A stretch of 64,000 nucleotides of DNA, taken from Immersiella caudata. Its lineage: Eukaryota; Ascomycota; Sordariomycetes; Sordariales; Lasiosphaeriaceae. A model generated the notes under the pieces. It was not told where the DNA came from. It did not search any database and saw nothing but the letters and a program-made list of their open reading frames with translations. Where the stretch lies: the NCBI GenBank assembly GCA_030512335.1, contig JAULSU010000005.1, positions 2,356,001-2,420,000 of the forward strand. The letters run 5' to 3'. Made by a program: the position numbers and the translations under genes. Numbering within the stretch: the first letter of the stretch is position 1; every line of letters starts with the position of its first letter. Positions 23,253-35,099 of this stretch are shown one piece after another.

Positions 23253-24230
23253 ATGGCCCCATATCGATCAATCCTCTCGACCCTCTTGGTGCTGGTCCCA
23301 GTTCACGCAAATCGCTTCGACGGGCTTGTTGGCAGAGATATCGAGTGCTGTCCCTGTTCAGAGCCAACACCAGCGGTAACAGTCACCGTCGAGGTCCGTT
23401 CTTCAATCTATGTGAAGACGGTCACCCGCAACTCCATCAAACACGACCGCCGCCGCCAGCTGTCACAGTGACAGTTACCAAGCCAGGTTTCACCAGTTGA
23501 TCCACCACAAGCTCAGGCCTTCACTGTCACGTATCTCGGCAGTGGCTGGCCAGGAAAGTCATCACTGCCCCCAACCGTGACGGTAACACTCCCAGGAGAG
23601 GGCTTGGAGACCACCAAATACGAAACAATCTACATCAGCGAGAGTACAACCATCCGCCCCTCCACGGTTACGCTTACGAAGACTCTCTCCCCTTCAATCC
23701 CCCCCAGCCCGCCATCAGAGAAGGCAAGCAAGCCATCAACTCAACCCAAACCCGCGACCATAACCGTCAGCACAAAAGACACCCCTGACAAGCCAGCCAC
23801 AGTGACCGCTACCGTCACTAAGCCCCAGCATCCCAAACCCAAGCCAACCCACTAGGGGCCTCCTGACTGGTTCAACCACCCCGACTCGCCCTCCCACCCC
23901 TACCCTTAACCTCAAGGCTGGCCCTGGGACTGGTGCCCCTGCTACGGCGACGACTGCTCGGATTCCAAGCCCTCTCCTCCTCCCTCCAGCGCGAAACCAA
24001 CACCAAGTGAAACCCTCACCACTGCCAAACACCTAACCCGCACCAGCACCATCCTCAGCTCCTGAGTCAGGACGGCCACTGCCTTCGTCACAGCAGCCCC
24101 ACACGGCGAGGACTGCGTTTCCTTCTCTACCACACACGTAACCGTATTTGACACCATTACAACAACGATGCATCCCACTGCTGCCGTACGCACGCCGCCG
24201 GCGAGACGGTCTATTCATGAGTGGGTGTAA
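23253..24230 (+). pseudogene. secreted TVTVT-repeat, Thr/Pro-rich surface protein, frame-broken
   Basis: The ATG at 23253 opens a clean signal peptide (MAPYRSILSTLLVLVPVHA) followed by GRDIECCPCSEPTPAVTVTV. After this the coding signal moves between frames: a TGA ends the first frame at 23471; VTVTVTKP appears in another frame around 23450-23500; the first frame resumes with TVTVTLPGEG and runs Thr/Pro-rich to a stop at 23855. A further Thr/Pro stretch continues in a different frame, and TAFVTAAPHGEDCVSF ... HVTVFDTITTT ends at 24230. TVTVT-type repeats with paired cysteines mark fungal cell-wall or extracellular proteins, as in the intact gene at 50.3-51.5 kb. Either several undetected introns or multiple frameshifts explain this; I favour decay because no full set of splice sites joins the pieces. 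Confidence 0.5.
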
Positions 24231-25249
24231 CGATGGCATTACGGTGGTTATTTGATTGCTTGCCGTTATATGCAGTAAGAGCTGGGAGTTTTGGGCCAGC
24301 GGGCTTGACCCAGTTACCAGAGCTTAATATTTGTTTTAGTTTACGCCTGGGGCTAGGGGAAGGAAAAAGGAAAAGGGGGAATATTACTATAGCTAGTCTG
24401 CATACCTAGATTAGTTTGCGCAAACTCACTCACAACGTGGGAATATTCGTGGCTTGAGGCAGCGAGTTGGAAGAAAGCCCCGTTCCTATCCGGTTCTTCT
24501 CTCTTACTGGCGAGGAATAGTGACACGCGGGTAAGCCCCTGGTGCGGTGCCGACCGTTGGCTACAACACCAAAGGGCCTTTCCCTTTATTGAACGGTTGT
24601 TAAGACGGTGCGTCGCGGCTGTCAATAGGGGCGATGAGTCTGGTTAGCTCTGCTCGCAACGCTGTCGTTGCTGACTCGCACTTCTTCAGCCGGGCCGAGG
24701 CCAGAAGCTTCAATGTTGACGAACAGGCAAGCCAGGCTAAATATGGGGATCAGGAACGGGGACAATCACGCAAATCACTAGACTTCAGAAACTTATTTGG
24801 CCATAAACCTGATCATTCATTCATGCTTGGTCGAGCCTAGCGTCTGTCCTATTAATGTCAGCTCCTGACTTGGCCAAAGCAGTTGTCATTTGCCACCCAA
24901 ACCAAGACAGAAGACCCAGATAAAACCACTCCCAACTGACGGGCAGGTATCAAGACAACGCCTTTTCATCAGTCCCAAATAACCCATGATCCTTGGCGGG
25001 GAGAGAAGTAAGATAAAACAACAAAGAGTATATGATGATGACGCCGAGATTGTCCTTGAAGCATGCCCCAAACGCTCCCAACATGCCTATGAATGGAAAC
25101 CAAGGCAAGATGCATGATCCTCGTATGTTATGCCGCCGTATGTTAATCACCCCCTCTTATCTACCAAAAGGTGCTCCACCACTGACCACCGTTCCTGGTG
25201 TTGGATGCCCGCGAATATATTGGAGCTCTGTTCGCTCATTACTTCGTGC
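24231..25249. other. intergenic region, no gene seen
   Basis: About 1 kb between the damaged secreted-protein gene and the end of Cdc4. Short open frames on both strands show no domain. The right-hand part is the probable Cdc4 3' UTR. Confidence 0.5.
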
Positions 25250-28200
25250 TTACGCCTCTTCGGCGATCAGCGCTTGCACCTCTGTCTCATTGAGCAGTTT
25301 GCGCTTCCCTAGCTCCTCCACTGGCTTGCCGTCCCGGACAGCTCCAAAGTCGAGAATCTGTGACGTTGTCAGCATGCTTCTCATCGCAACCTATGAATCC
25401 ACTCTACTCACCTCGACATAAGTCAGGTTGCCTCGCTGCACTGCGGCCACACACCGACGCTCGTCGAACTTGACTTGCCACACGCCACCGAGGTCCGTGA
25501 GGAGGTCCTGGACGCACTCGCCAGTGTGAATGTCCCACATCTTGACCGTCTTTTCGCTGCCAGAAATAACCTTGCGGCCATCATGCTGGAAGCAAGTAAT
25601 CGCCCCGGTGTGCGCCATGAGGGTGCTCTTGCATTTGCCGTTTTCGGGGTCCCAAATTCTCAGTGTGCTATCGGCGGCTGCCGATACCAAGCGTTCGTCG
25701 CGCAGGTCCAACAGACCCACCAGCAAGCTGTGGCCCTCGAGGGTGTATAGGCATGCGCCCGTATCGAGATCCCAGATCTTGACCAACGAGTCCATCGAGC
25801 CCGAGATGCAGCGGTTTCGCTTGTGATCGAGGACCACAGAATATACTTTCTGGTTGTGGCCTACCAGTGTGTGCAGAAGCTCACCAGTGCTGATGCGCCA
25901 AACCTTGACAGTGCTGTCGTAACTGCCTGATACGAGCGTGTCTGCATGAGCCGATATGGCTCGAACAGAGTGCTGGTGGCCGTTGAGAATCCGGATAAAA
26001 TACGGGCACTGGTCGTCATTAGCGGGAGGCCCAGTCTGTATGTATCGGCGCGATCCTGCTTCCGGCAAACGCCACACGCGCAGCTGGCTGTCACGAGAGC
26101 CAGTGATGATCAGGGGCTTGGGTGGCATCATGACAGGTGCGCCGTCCTGGACTTTGCCAGTATCTGTCGGCATGAGAATCTGGAGGCATCGCACCGTGGA
26201 GGTGTGACCGAAGAAAGTCTGAGTGCAGATACCCTTTTGGATGTCCCAAACTCGAACCGAGCGATCTGTACTACCAGAGACAAGGGTGTTGCCCTCATAC
26301 TGAAGTGCCCAAACTCCGCCTTCATGGCCTTCCAGCTTGGTGCGCAGCTTGCCAGTTTTGGTGTCGTAGACATGGATCAAGGTATCGTCACTGCCAGTGA
26401 TAATCTTGTCCTCGTCAAACTGCAGACATGTGATTACGTGCCGGGGATGGGCCGCAAACGCAACATGGCCGGGTTTTATTTTGCCGCTTGTCCAACTTTG
26501 TCGGATCATGTAATGGCGACGGTAGAGGGACTTGAAAAGGTGAAGCTTCCGCAAGCTGGGGAGGCCAATTTGCGGGTCGGGGACGGCAAGGGCGGCAGCA
26601 TTAGCGGCCGAGTTCGGTCCCTCAGACTTGTGCACCTTGGCGACGGCGTGTCCATCGTCTTTCAACTCTTGAGTGCCAGCTCTGCGCTTGGCTCTGTCGG
26701 TATTGAGATGGTTCACAGCTCGCCTTTTCTTCGCAGCCCTTGTCTTTGGAAATGAGGACTCGGTCTTTTCTGCTTTCACGACTGACCGGAACAGCTCGGC
26801 CTCGTTAGATGTCAGCCTCTTGTTAAGACTCAGGTCGACTTCGCAACCCTCGGCGCCGACAGGATCTTGCCAGCCCCAGCCTTGATTGATTGCCTTGTGC
26901 AGCTCTCCAGGAGGGAGCACAAAGCCATCCCTGTCAAAAAGCTCTTTCCAGCCAGTCTCGTTGCTATCCACGATATTACGCCAGTGCTTTGAGACCCGCG
27001 CAGCTCGGCAAAGGTCCCGGTGATCGAGGTATGAAAGGACGTGAAGACTGAGCTCCAGAGGCAGCTGTTTCAGGAAGTCGCACTTCAAGGCCGGATTGAC
27101 CACGTCTGCGACAACATGCAGGGTCTTGCGGGGGCATCTTCGCAAGAACTGGTACATCATCCAAGTCTTGAGTTCATTCGGCATCGCATCAAAGCTTTCC
27201 AGCATCGACCGCGGGTCAGCGAGACCAAGATGGGCAGGCTTGGGACGTGAAACTGCGGCATCGAACGACAAATCTGTGAAAGAAAGGTCTTGATCTCCAT
27301 CTTCCGTCGTTTGACTTTCTGGGAACCACGATCTTCGGTCTCCGCGAACGATTTGTCTAGAAAATTGCAAGTCGTCTTCAGCGTCATCCTCACCATCCAC
27401 CCGGCTCGGTTGCAACTGTGCAGCTGCGAGAGTTGGAGAGAGTCGCGGGCTGGGAAGGCTAGCATCCTGCGAAGCTGTCGCGATGATGCTCGGTCGCGCT
27501 TGAAGGGCCCGTATCGTTTGCTGAAGCGACTCGTCTGGATCCGCAAACGGCTGAAGATCAGCGTCAGTGATAGGCGGTGTGGCAACGTTGCTGAACACCG
27601 TCTGGGATTCGCTAGCTGCAGGGCTTGCCGCATCGTAGATGGATGTGGACTGGCTCGTGGCTGAATCCGCGTTGTCTAGGTGTTGAAGGCGAAGCCGGGA
27701 GGGGCGATCCAAGATACCAGGCGCAAGCTCGGACGTGTCAGGCGTTGCTAAATATCCTGCTGTTGGCCGGCCCAGTCTCTCCGTCTCTCTCATAGCAGTT
27801 GACCCTTGAGCGACTGCACGACGAAGCTTGTCTGATGTAGCCGTATATCCGCCGCTGCTCTGTCTTGCCGTTCGCTGCAGACTTTTTGGAGGGTATGCCG
27901 TCGATGGTTGACTGGGGGATGCAGCCGTCACGCTAGCCCTTTGAGATCTTCGCAAATTTTGCTCCGGCGGGGATACTTGGGGGCGACGCAACGGTTCGGT
28001 CGAGGGAGTGTCGACACCTTGGTCGATGCTCATATTTGCAGCACAATCACTGCTCTGGGACCGGCGGACCTGGTGTTTGGCAAGTTAAAAAACGATGCAT
28101 ACCTCCTCGCGCAGGGGAAAGCAACTCACCCGGAGGTCCGACTCCTCCTCGCAGTTCCACGCATTGTCCTCGCCCTCACCGAGGTCGAAAGTCAGCTTTC

Positions 28201-28450
28201 GTAGTTCTGGGGGCGTTGGTCGCGAGGCAAGGGGGTATTCCTTCGAGTCGAGCGAGTGCAGGTCTCGAGGTTCGCGGACAAAAAGCGGAGGATACGAGCG
28301 TTTGGTCGTGGTCGTGGTCGTGACGGTCTTGGTCTCGATGCACTCCTCAGCAAACTGCATCTGCATCATTCGGTGATGTGTAACGGTCGCATCGTCTTCC
28401 TCCCAAGACATCGAAACCCGCTGGCTCGAGCGTGGGCGGCGAGCCTCCAT
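25250..28450 (-). CDS. cdc4: Cdc4-type F-box/WD40 protein, SCF ubiquitin ligase subunit
   Basis: Three exons on the minus strand: 28450-28130, 28069-25412 and 25357-25250; 1028 aa. Introns are 60 and 54 nt (GTGAGT ... CCAG and GTGAGT ... ACAG), both phase 0. The N-terminal ~390 residues are disordered and Ser-rich. A dimerisation-type helix (ELKTWMMYQFLRRCPRKTLH) precedes the F-box at ~441-484 (LKQLPLELSLHVLSYLDHRD). Eight WD-like repeats fill ~650-990 (ITGSDDTLIHVYD, VSGSTDRSVRVWDI, VSGSYDSTVKVWRI and so on). The last exon adds a conserved-looking end, ILDFGAVRDGKP. Cdc4/Fbw7 recognises phosphodegrons and targets cell-cycle regulators such as CDK inhibitors. The D-domain and Cdc4-like C-terminus argue against Met30/SconB. 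A 2.6-kb upstream gap suggests a large promoter. Confidence 0.93.
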
Positions 28451-31113
28451 CGCCGCGAGGCCTGGAGGTTGTTCGGATCGGTGCGTATTGAGCGGGCCGG
28501 ACCCTAGCCACCGAGTGGTCAGGTTTGTCGTGCAGCCTCGAGGGGTCGTAGCTGAATGGAGTAAAATAACGGCCGTTTGTTGTTTCGTGACCAGCTGGCA
28601 GTCACAAAGAATGTTGGCGGGATACCGTGGTTGACCGAGCCGTCAAACGTCGGTTGTATTGCCAGAGGCCAACGCGTGCTGGGCCGGGTGTGATGGCCAC
28701 GCGTGTTCTGGCTGATGCCCCCGCGTAGTGAATGAGAACCTAAAATTCCGGTATCATAGTGGGTTTGACAATCGAAAGAAAGGTTCTACCGGTGCGAAAA
28801 TGTTGGCGAGGAGACAGCAGCGCCGTTAGATGATCGGAGGAAACTGGGAGGCGGTGCGGGAGGAGCGAGCGTCGGTCAACAACGCAGGGCCAAAACCAGG
28901 ATCCGAGTCATTAGGAGATCAGGTCAGGTCGAGCAACCCTTGCACTGAAGAGACGGTCGATGGAAGGAGCGACCGAGAGGTATTGTGCCGTAAAATAAAA
29001 TAAAAACCGGCCGCTGAACTAGATTTATCGCGATCCCAGTATTTGCCGGCGTGAGTGATATGATGACGGGTTGTGAACAGAAGAGCAAAGTCCCGGCGGA
29101 GGCCAGACCCCAACCTCGATTTGGCACATCCTGCTGGTCACCCCCGTGGTCTCGCTCATCCCGCCTGCAAAATCTGGCCCACCTGCAGCTTGGCACGCGC
29201 CACAACCCTAACCCCCTGAGTGGCGGCTTCCATCCAAAACCTTGAATGCCTAGACAAAAGCCTCGCCCCTGAACCCGATTTACCACTTTCCGCATTACTA
29301 ATATTTCTTCATTCACCAGATATAATACGAATACCGCCCCGGATTCACAATATCACAAATGGCCCCGCGTCATGCCAGAATGCGGCGCCGTGTTGTTGGC
29401 TGCACGGTATCTGCCGTCGTGATTGAGGGGAACCAAAAGAGGGGCACCGCGAGGCTGGGACAAGACTCACCAGCCACAATTGCCACACCAATACCCCAAG
29501 GGAGAGGGTCGGCGCCGCAGACCCTGGCTGGTTCGTTTCCCCTTCGCGCCTCAAACACGGGCCTGGTGGAACACGGACGAGCAAACGCACGAAAAGGGGT
29601 CTGCCATAAACGCCTTGCATTTCATAATTCAGGCATGGCTGGACAATAGCAGATATGAAAGATTACAGTGGCCGCACTTGCGATGCGCAAGAGGAGTTGA
29701 GTTGGAATTTACGTGCCTTTTGTTGGAATACACAACGCCTCCCAAATTATTTTCAGGGGGCGGTGGATCCATTCTCACCGCGGAGGTTTACCCCTCGGCA
29801 TGCCAATCGATGCCACCTCGATCTCGCCACTTGTGTAACGTTTGCGCGGAGTGGCGGAACAGGAAGATTCTTTTATTCTCGAATGGATGATCAAACTGAG
29901 CTTTTCGGTGCTTACCAACCTCTGCCACTCGACGTGGACCCGGGTCGACCGAGAACGCCGTTCGTTTTGAGAACGAGGAGGGGTGGCACCCTCCCGTCCC
30001 GCCGATCCCCGCTCCTCTCCGCCCACCGCCAGCTGCCCACCAAGCTCCCTCCGTGGTGATCGGGTTTCTCATTGCTTGATCACCAGTTCGCAGGCTCCCC
30101 AAATTTACTCCGTATGACGCATTTGGGTTGCAGTCAAAAGAGTTTATCTGATCTGGGAGATCAAACCCCAGATCCACTCGACAAATCAGGGGCCATCCCG
30201 AGGTATGCGACCGGTTGAAGCGACCTGCTGAAGTCGTCGAACACGCGCGGGATCGCGCGGCCATTCGCGACAGGCAACGATAACTCCAAACCAAGCCCAC
30301 AACATTGGAAATCTGTCAAACTTATTCCATTCTTTCCATAATATCTTCATTTCTTCAGAAGTAACTGTGCATTCAATGCACGAATAAAGACCAGGCGTGC
30401 TAGTCTATGGGTACTACAGGGTTGGTGCTCGAGGAGACCTCACCCGTGCGTATCATTCCAGGCACTTAGCGAATCGCAACCGGCGTCGGTCGCATCCAGA
30501 GTGAGGCCGCGAAATAGGCTGACCGCGTTGTGTGGTTTGTGTCGGTCACCGGGTTCGCCGACCGCCTCCTGTGCGCCAGGCAGGCTCCCGCCTGGAAGCG
30601 AGCCTCGGCCGTTGGCTCGCCGCAAATTGGTTGGACTGTTCCCGAGCTTCCCTCCTGGTGCTCCAAACCGTAGGAGTTCAAGCTCAATCGGGTGACCGAG
30701 GTGAAGAGCTTCGCCTGACAACACCAAGTTCTTCTTCCCTCCGTTGAAGCCACGATTTCTGGTCGACCTGTGCCCAAAAAGAGGGGCCACAAGTTGGGCT
30801 GAACTTGTGTAAATTATTTCTATCATTAGTAGTTTTTTTTGTTGGGGGGGATGCATTTCCTTTAAGGATAAGTTTTTTGGTTGCATGTTGAATTCAACCT
30901 CCTGCGGTGTTGAGGAACCTTGTGAAACGGGGAACTGGTCGCGCTTGCCTGTTAACTCGCACCGTACCTTCCTTCAGTTTTCCACTCGCAATAATTTGGA
31001 GGGAACCAAAATTTGTGCACCAAATCCATTCCAATCTTTGTAGCAACTAAACGGTACATCGCTCCGCGCTTGCGTGAAACAAACGTCTTTGCAAGTTTCC
31101 GTCCATCGCGAAG
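28451..31113. other. 2.7-kb divergent upstream region, Cdc4 and HORMA gene
   Basis: No frame here reads as a known protein. Longest candidates (plus 29423-29890, minus 30440-30886) lack domains and look like GC-rich noise. The promoters of Cdc4 (leftward) and of the HORMA gene (rightward) must lie here. A G7/T8 run occurs near 30830-30850. A small gene cannot be excluded. Confidence 0.45.
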
Positions 31114-33370
31114 ATGTCAAAAGCTCGAGGCGCGCCTCGCCAGCAGGCGACGGAAAGTCCACCAGTCCGAGATTTTGCGCTGTGCAAGGTTGCCTATGGT
31201 GCCGTGGTTCGTCTTCAAACCCAGACTGCCATCCGATGCTCTGCTAACACTTTATCCAGCTGAGTCAAATTCTGTACGCAAGGTCAGTAGATTTGTCTCT
31301 CGACATATCCGTCCACGTCCTTACGAGTCCGAAAATCTAGACAATGCTTTCCACCCTCCAATTTCCAGTCTGTTCCGCTTTGTGACCTTCTCGAGAAGCC
31401 CTTCGAAGATCTTGTCCGCTCAGGTTCTCCCTTGGGCCAGTATGATCCAGAAGTAGTCAGAGATCAAGACGGCACCGTTTTCTTGCGCGACAATTCGAAG
31501 GATTACAACCTAACAACCTTTCTGGCACTGTTGGTTAGCGTTTCTGACCCCCTTTGGTACATGCCTGGAACTGACCATTTCGTCAGACAACAGATATCTT
31601 CCCACTCATCGAGAAAAAAGAGCTTGTCAAGTTTCGAATCAACTTTCTGAGCTCCCCGAGGCTAGAGAGTGATAGTCTCCTCGAATACTATACAATTGTT
31701 CTGAAGTATGAGGCCAAGGCGAAGTATGGCATCGATGTCTGGAGGGCGAGTACAATCAGTCGACGCATTTCGGACGGCCAATTCAACCTCTGGAATCTAG
31801 GGGACTACCTCAGTCGCCTGCCTCCATGGAAAGGTAAGAACTCTGTTTCTTTCCTTCTTTACCGGCCTTGGGCGGGAAACTGACGTGCAATTAGGTCCGG
31901 TCTATTGTTCTCTTGCCTTTCATGCAAAGAGTCGCCCTATCGATCCTTTCATTGGCATTTGGAAATATGATCACACTGATTTCGACGATGCCAAGCTCCA
32001 ACTGGAGCAAAGATCTCAGTATTCGTTTCAGAGAATTGCGTGTCTGACGTATGTACCTTTCATATCCGGGCTGTTTCGTATGGGAGCTAAGACATTGGAG
32101 TGTTGCACAACCTGGCAAGAAGTCTCGTTCTGTCCTTTCACGCCCAAAAGTCGAGGATGCAAAACCAGGGGGCATTGTGCCAGAAAACGAGAAAGCAGAA
32201 GTTGCGCCGGTCGAGATTATCACAGAGGCAAGACGTGAAGAGGAGGGGAACACTACAGCAGGGGATTGGGGCGCAGAAGAGGAATACGAGGAGGAAGGAG
32301 TCGAGGAAGTGTTCGAGAAGGAGGTGATGGAGGAGATGGTCACTGTTGACCAGTCTGCCGATGTGGATGATTACGAAGTCCCCTCGGAATCAGACAACTC
32401 AGCTTATGAGCCTCAATCCAGAAAGAAGAAGGCTGCAGCGAAAGGGAAAGGGAAAGCACCAGTGAGGTCAACGAAGCCGATCCGCGCCAAGCCGAGAAAC
32501 GGGGCGAAGAAGACTGCAACGCGAGAGCAACCTCCCTCTCCACCCACCACAAAGAGTTCAAGGGCCAATACATCTAGTACTAGGAGTCGACCGAATGCTA
32601 GGGGAGAGCCATCAGGGGTACAAGCTACTCAGGTGCTCAAACAGTTGCGAGCGAAACCCATCAATGCTCTTGAGAAGCCCAGGAAGATCCCACAGAAAAC
32701 AAAACGAAAAGCGAAGCAACCTCTGGTACGTTTGATGCGGTTCGGTGCAGACGTGTGCCTAGCTAACTCCAATCAGCAAATGTTCTCCGACCCAGCCTCG
32801 AATATGGCTGAGACGCAAGACGCGGTTCGAGAGAGCCAGAGTCAGCTTCAGAGCGCCAACCCCGGTAAACGGCAGATCGACCACGGCGCCGATACAGCTG
32901 CACACATTAGGGCGAAGCGATTTCGTCCTGGCTATGAGGCGTCCTCCGGTCAGCTCAGAATGATCGACGGCATTGTAGTTACATCAGACGTGTTAGAGTC
33001 GAGCGAGTTGTCATCACCGGGTCCTACGCCCCAGATGGGTGGCGAGACAACAATCGGCCAGCTAGACAAGAATCACGCGCAAACCAAGCCGGTAGATAAT
33101 ACCTCTGCCCGAGAGGAGAGTCGGGGTTCCAAGAGGGGGAAGTCGATAGCACTCAGGCAGAATTCGCTCATCGAAGACATTGAAGGCCTTGATATCAGCA
33201 GTGACGCAGAGGAGGAAGCCAAACCAAAACCGCGCAGACTTATCGAGGGTGTTACGCTTAGTAGCGACGAAGAGGAGGAGGAGGAAGAGGATGATGGGCA
33301 TGAAAATGAAGGTGAGGATGAGTTCGAGGAGGAATATGAGGACGATGATGAATATGAGGACGAAGCTTGA
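31114..33370 (+). CDS. HORMA-domain protein with acidic C-terminal tail
   Basis: Proposed exons: 31114-31198, 31260-31282, 31369-31533, 31587-31833, 31895-32048, 32101-32725 and 32777-33370, about 630 aa. Exons 3-7 are well supported by GT-AG ends, branch points and frame; the first two are tentative. The HORMA-like fold is seen in FLALLTTDIFPLIEKKELVK, INFLSSPRLESDSLLEYYTI and VLKYEA, followed by DYLSRLPPWKGPVYCSLAFH. HORMA proteins (Hop1, Mad2, Rev7) act as conformational clasps; the long C-terminal extension resembles meiotic Hop1-type axis proteins, but I see no PHD or winged-helix region. The tail is basic (~350-420), then Ser/Asp/Glu-rich with a repeated (I/L)EG(L/V).(I/L)SSD motif, and ends in a long Glu/Asp run. 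A nuclear, chromosome-bound role is inferred. The 5' end could lie further upstream. Confidence 0.72.
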
Positions 33371-33869
33371 GACATCTTGACGCGGGAATTTCGTTATGCG
33401 AGCTCGATATGCTTGATCGTTTTTGGCCGTGTTAAATCAATCTTAGACTTCATCGAGACATCCCGGGCGGTACAACTGCTGGCATATGCGCTGACGTTCG
33501 ATGTCAACCTGCTACTACCGACAGTACCAGATTTATGAGTTCGGGGAGCATATTCACGCGAATTACAAGGGATTTTTCCGAAATTGGACATACTAATCGT
33601 GGTAACGGGCAAGCCGCGGCCCCTTCGGGCTCCGACAGCGTTGGCCAAGGTTCCCGCTAGCCCTTACCAGTCCCATGTCAGGGACCTAGCGCCGCGCGTT
33701 TGTGTTGATGATGCAATGTCGACCAAGTTATCCAATCTCCCCATTATGGCGGAGTCCTGCACCTAGTTATTCTCCTCCACTTCTACATTTCTCCCAGCAC
33801 AGCGCCCACTTTCGTGGAGGACCAGAGAACACTAGGAGTGCGCTCAGCCAGGCCTCAATCTTTTTCACT
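33371..33869. other. intergenic spacer
   Basis: About 0.5 kb between the HORMA gene stop and the MAPEG ATG on the same strand. It should hold the 3' end of one and the promoter of the other. No gene seen. Confidence 0.5.
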
Positions 33870-34493
33870 ATGGTGACCAGAATTGGCCTCCACCACATCG
33901 ACATTGTGGGACCCTTGCTGCGTACGACCTCTCCCATCTCCCCTTGATCACCCTACTAATCTCCTCCTACAGCCATAACCGGCGGCTTCGCCATCCCCTT
34001 CACAGCTTACTTCGCCCTCCTCTCCCCCCGCGTCTGCAGCCTCCGTCTCAAGGACAAGATCTTTCTCGGCGACGCAGAGCACAGTGATTCCGGGCCTGTG
34101 ACTACTGGCACCACCACTGACGACGGAAAGCATCAGCATCCTGATCATCAGCATCATGATCATCAGCATCATGATCATCACCATCATCACCACCATCATC
34201 ACCCGCTGTTCGTAGCCACTCGCGCCCACGCCAACTTCGTCGAGCACGTCCCGCTTGCGTTGGGCCTTGCGGCCTTTGCGGAGTTGAATGGAGCCAGTAA
34301 GCAGGTGTTGACGATGTCATTGGGGGGGTTGTTGGTGGCAAGGGTGTTGCATGTTGAGTTTGGATTGAGAAGACCAGAGGCGACAGGATTTGGTAGGGTG
34401 ATGGGGTATTATGGGACGTTGGGCGTTATGTCTTTTTTGGCTGGGTATGCGGGGTGGTTGGTGAAGGATTATTGGTTTGTCCAAGTGACTTGA
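33870..34493 (+). CDS. MAPEG-family membrane protein with His-rich loop
   Basis: Two exons, 33870-33921 and 33973-34493, with a 51-nt intron (GTACGA ... TACAG); 190 aa. MAPEG proteins are four-helix membrane enzymes such as microsomal glutathione transferases. Here TM1 is GGFAIPFTAYFALL, the hallmark RAHANFVEHVPLAL leads into TM2, TM3 follows (VLTMSLGGLLVARVLH), and TM4 is GTLGVMSFLAGYAGWLV. The R.H.N..E..P motif is the family's glutathione-site signature. Between TM1 and TM2 is an inserted loop of about 27 residues made mostly of His with Asp/Gln (three HDHQH-like units, then nine His), encoded by a CAT/CAC repeat at ~34130-34200. Such a tract could bind metal or just be a microsatellite expansion. 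Substrate is unknown; an ER membrane location is expected. Confidence 0.88.
34130..34203 (+). repeat. in-frame CAT/CAC repeat coding a His-rich loop
   Basis: An imperfect trinucleotide array (CAT, GAT, CAG, CAC) inside the MAPEG gene. It encodes alternating His/Asp/Gln units ending in nine consecutive His. Its composition suggests slippage-driven expansion that stayed in frame. Confidence 0.85.
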
Positions 34494-35099
34494 AAGTGGG
34501 TGAGTGAAGGGGGAAGGGGGTTGATGGGTTGGGGGTTAAAATAGGGTTTGAATAGGGGTGTGTGTGAACAGTGTCGCCGAGGAGAGAGTTACAGCTGGAC
34601 TGTCTGATGTTGTTGATGATGCTGGGTGGTGATGCCGTAGGACCTGTTGAGTGTTCGATCGCAAGATAATAGGTAAAGGTGTACAGTAAACCCGAAAAGG
34701 CGAAGGACGCTGAATGCCAAGGGACCGAGAGAGGCCTGAGGGGTGCGTGGCTGGTGGGCATACAATAAACTTCCTTGTCTAATAGGCTAAAATTTCCCAA
34801 TGCTCCACACAAAAGCAGGGCAAGCATATTAGAAGCCTGCCCGTGATGAATGCCTGAAGGTAGCTCTACCTTTTGGGATAGCTGGCTCACAAAGAAAGGT
34901 TACGGAAGAAATGTTTGTCTCTCTAACGCACAAAGAGATACTCGTATCCCTTTATCTGAATTCACATGCGGGGGAGGAATGACTCGGGTAAATGTTTATA
35001 AGGGCGTGTCCGCAATTTCAAACCTCCTTCTCTCGGTTATGATGTTATCCATCGGGAGTTATTGCCCACGAAACTCGCCATTCTTGCTGCCAATCCGCC
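34494..35099. other. intergenic spacer before amine oxidase
   Basis: About 0.6 kb on the plus strand between MAPEG and the amine oxidase. A minus-strand frame (34426-34890) shows no domain. Likely 3' UTR plus promoter. Confidence 0.5.

Noticed and set aside
29423..29890. 155-codon plus-strand frame in the Cdc4-HORMA gap
   Set aside because: No domain and no signal peptide; alternative frames on both strands are similarly open.
30440..30886. 148-codon minus-strand frame
   Set aside because: Generic composition, no introns or motifs that extend it.
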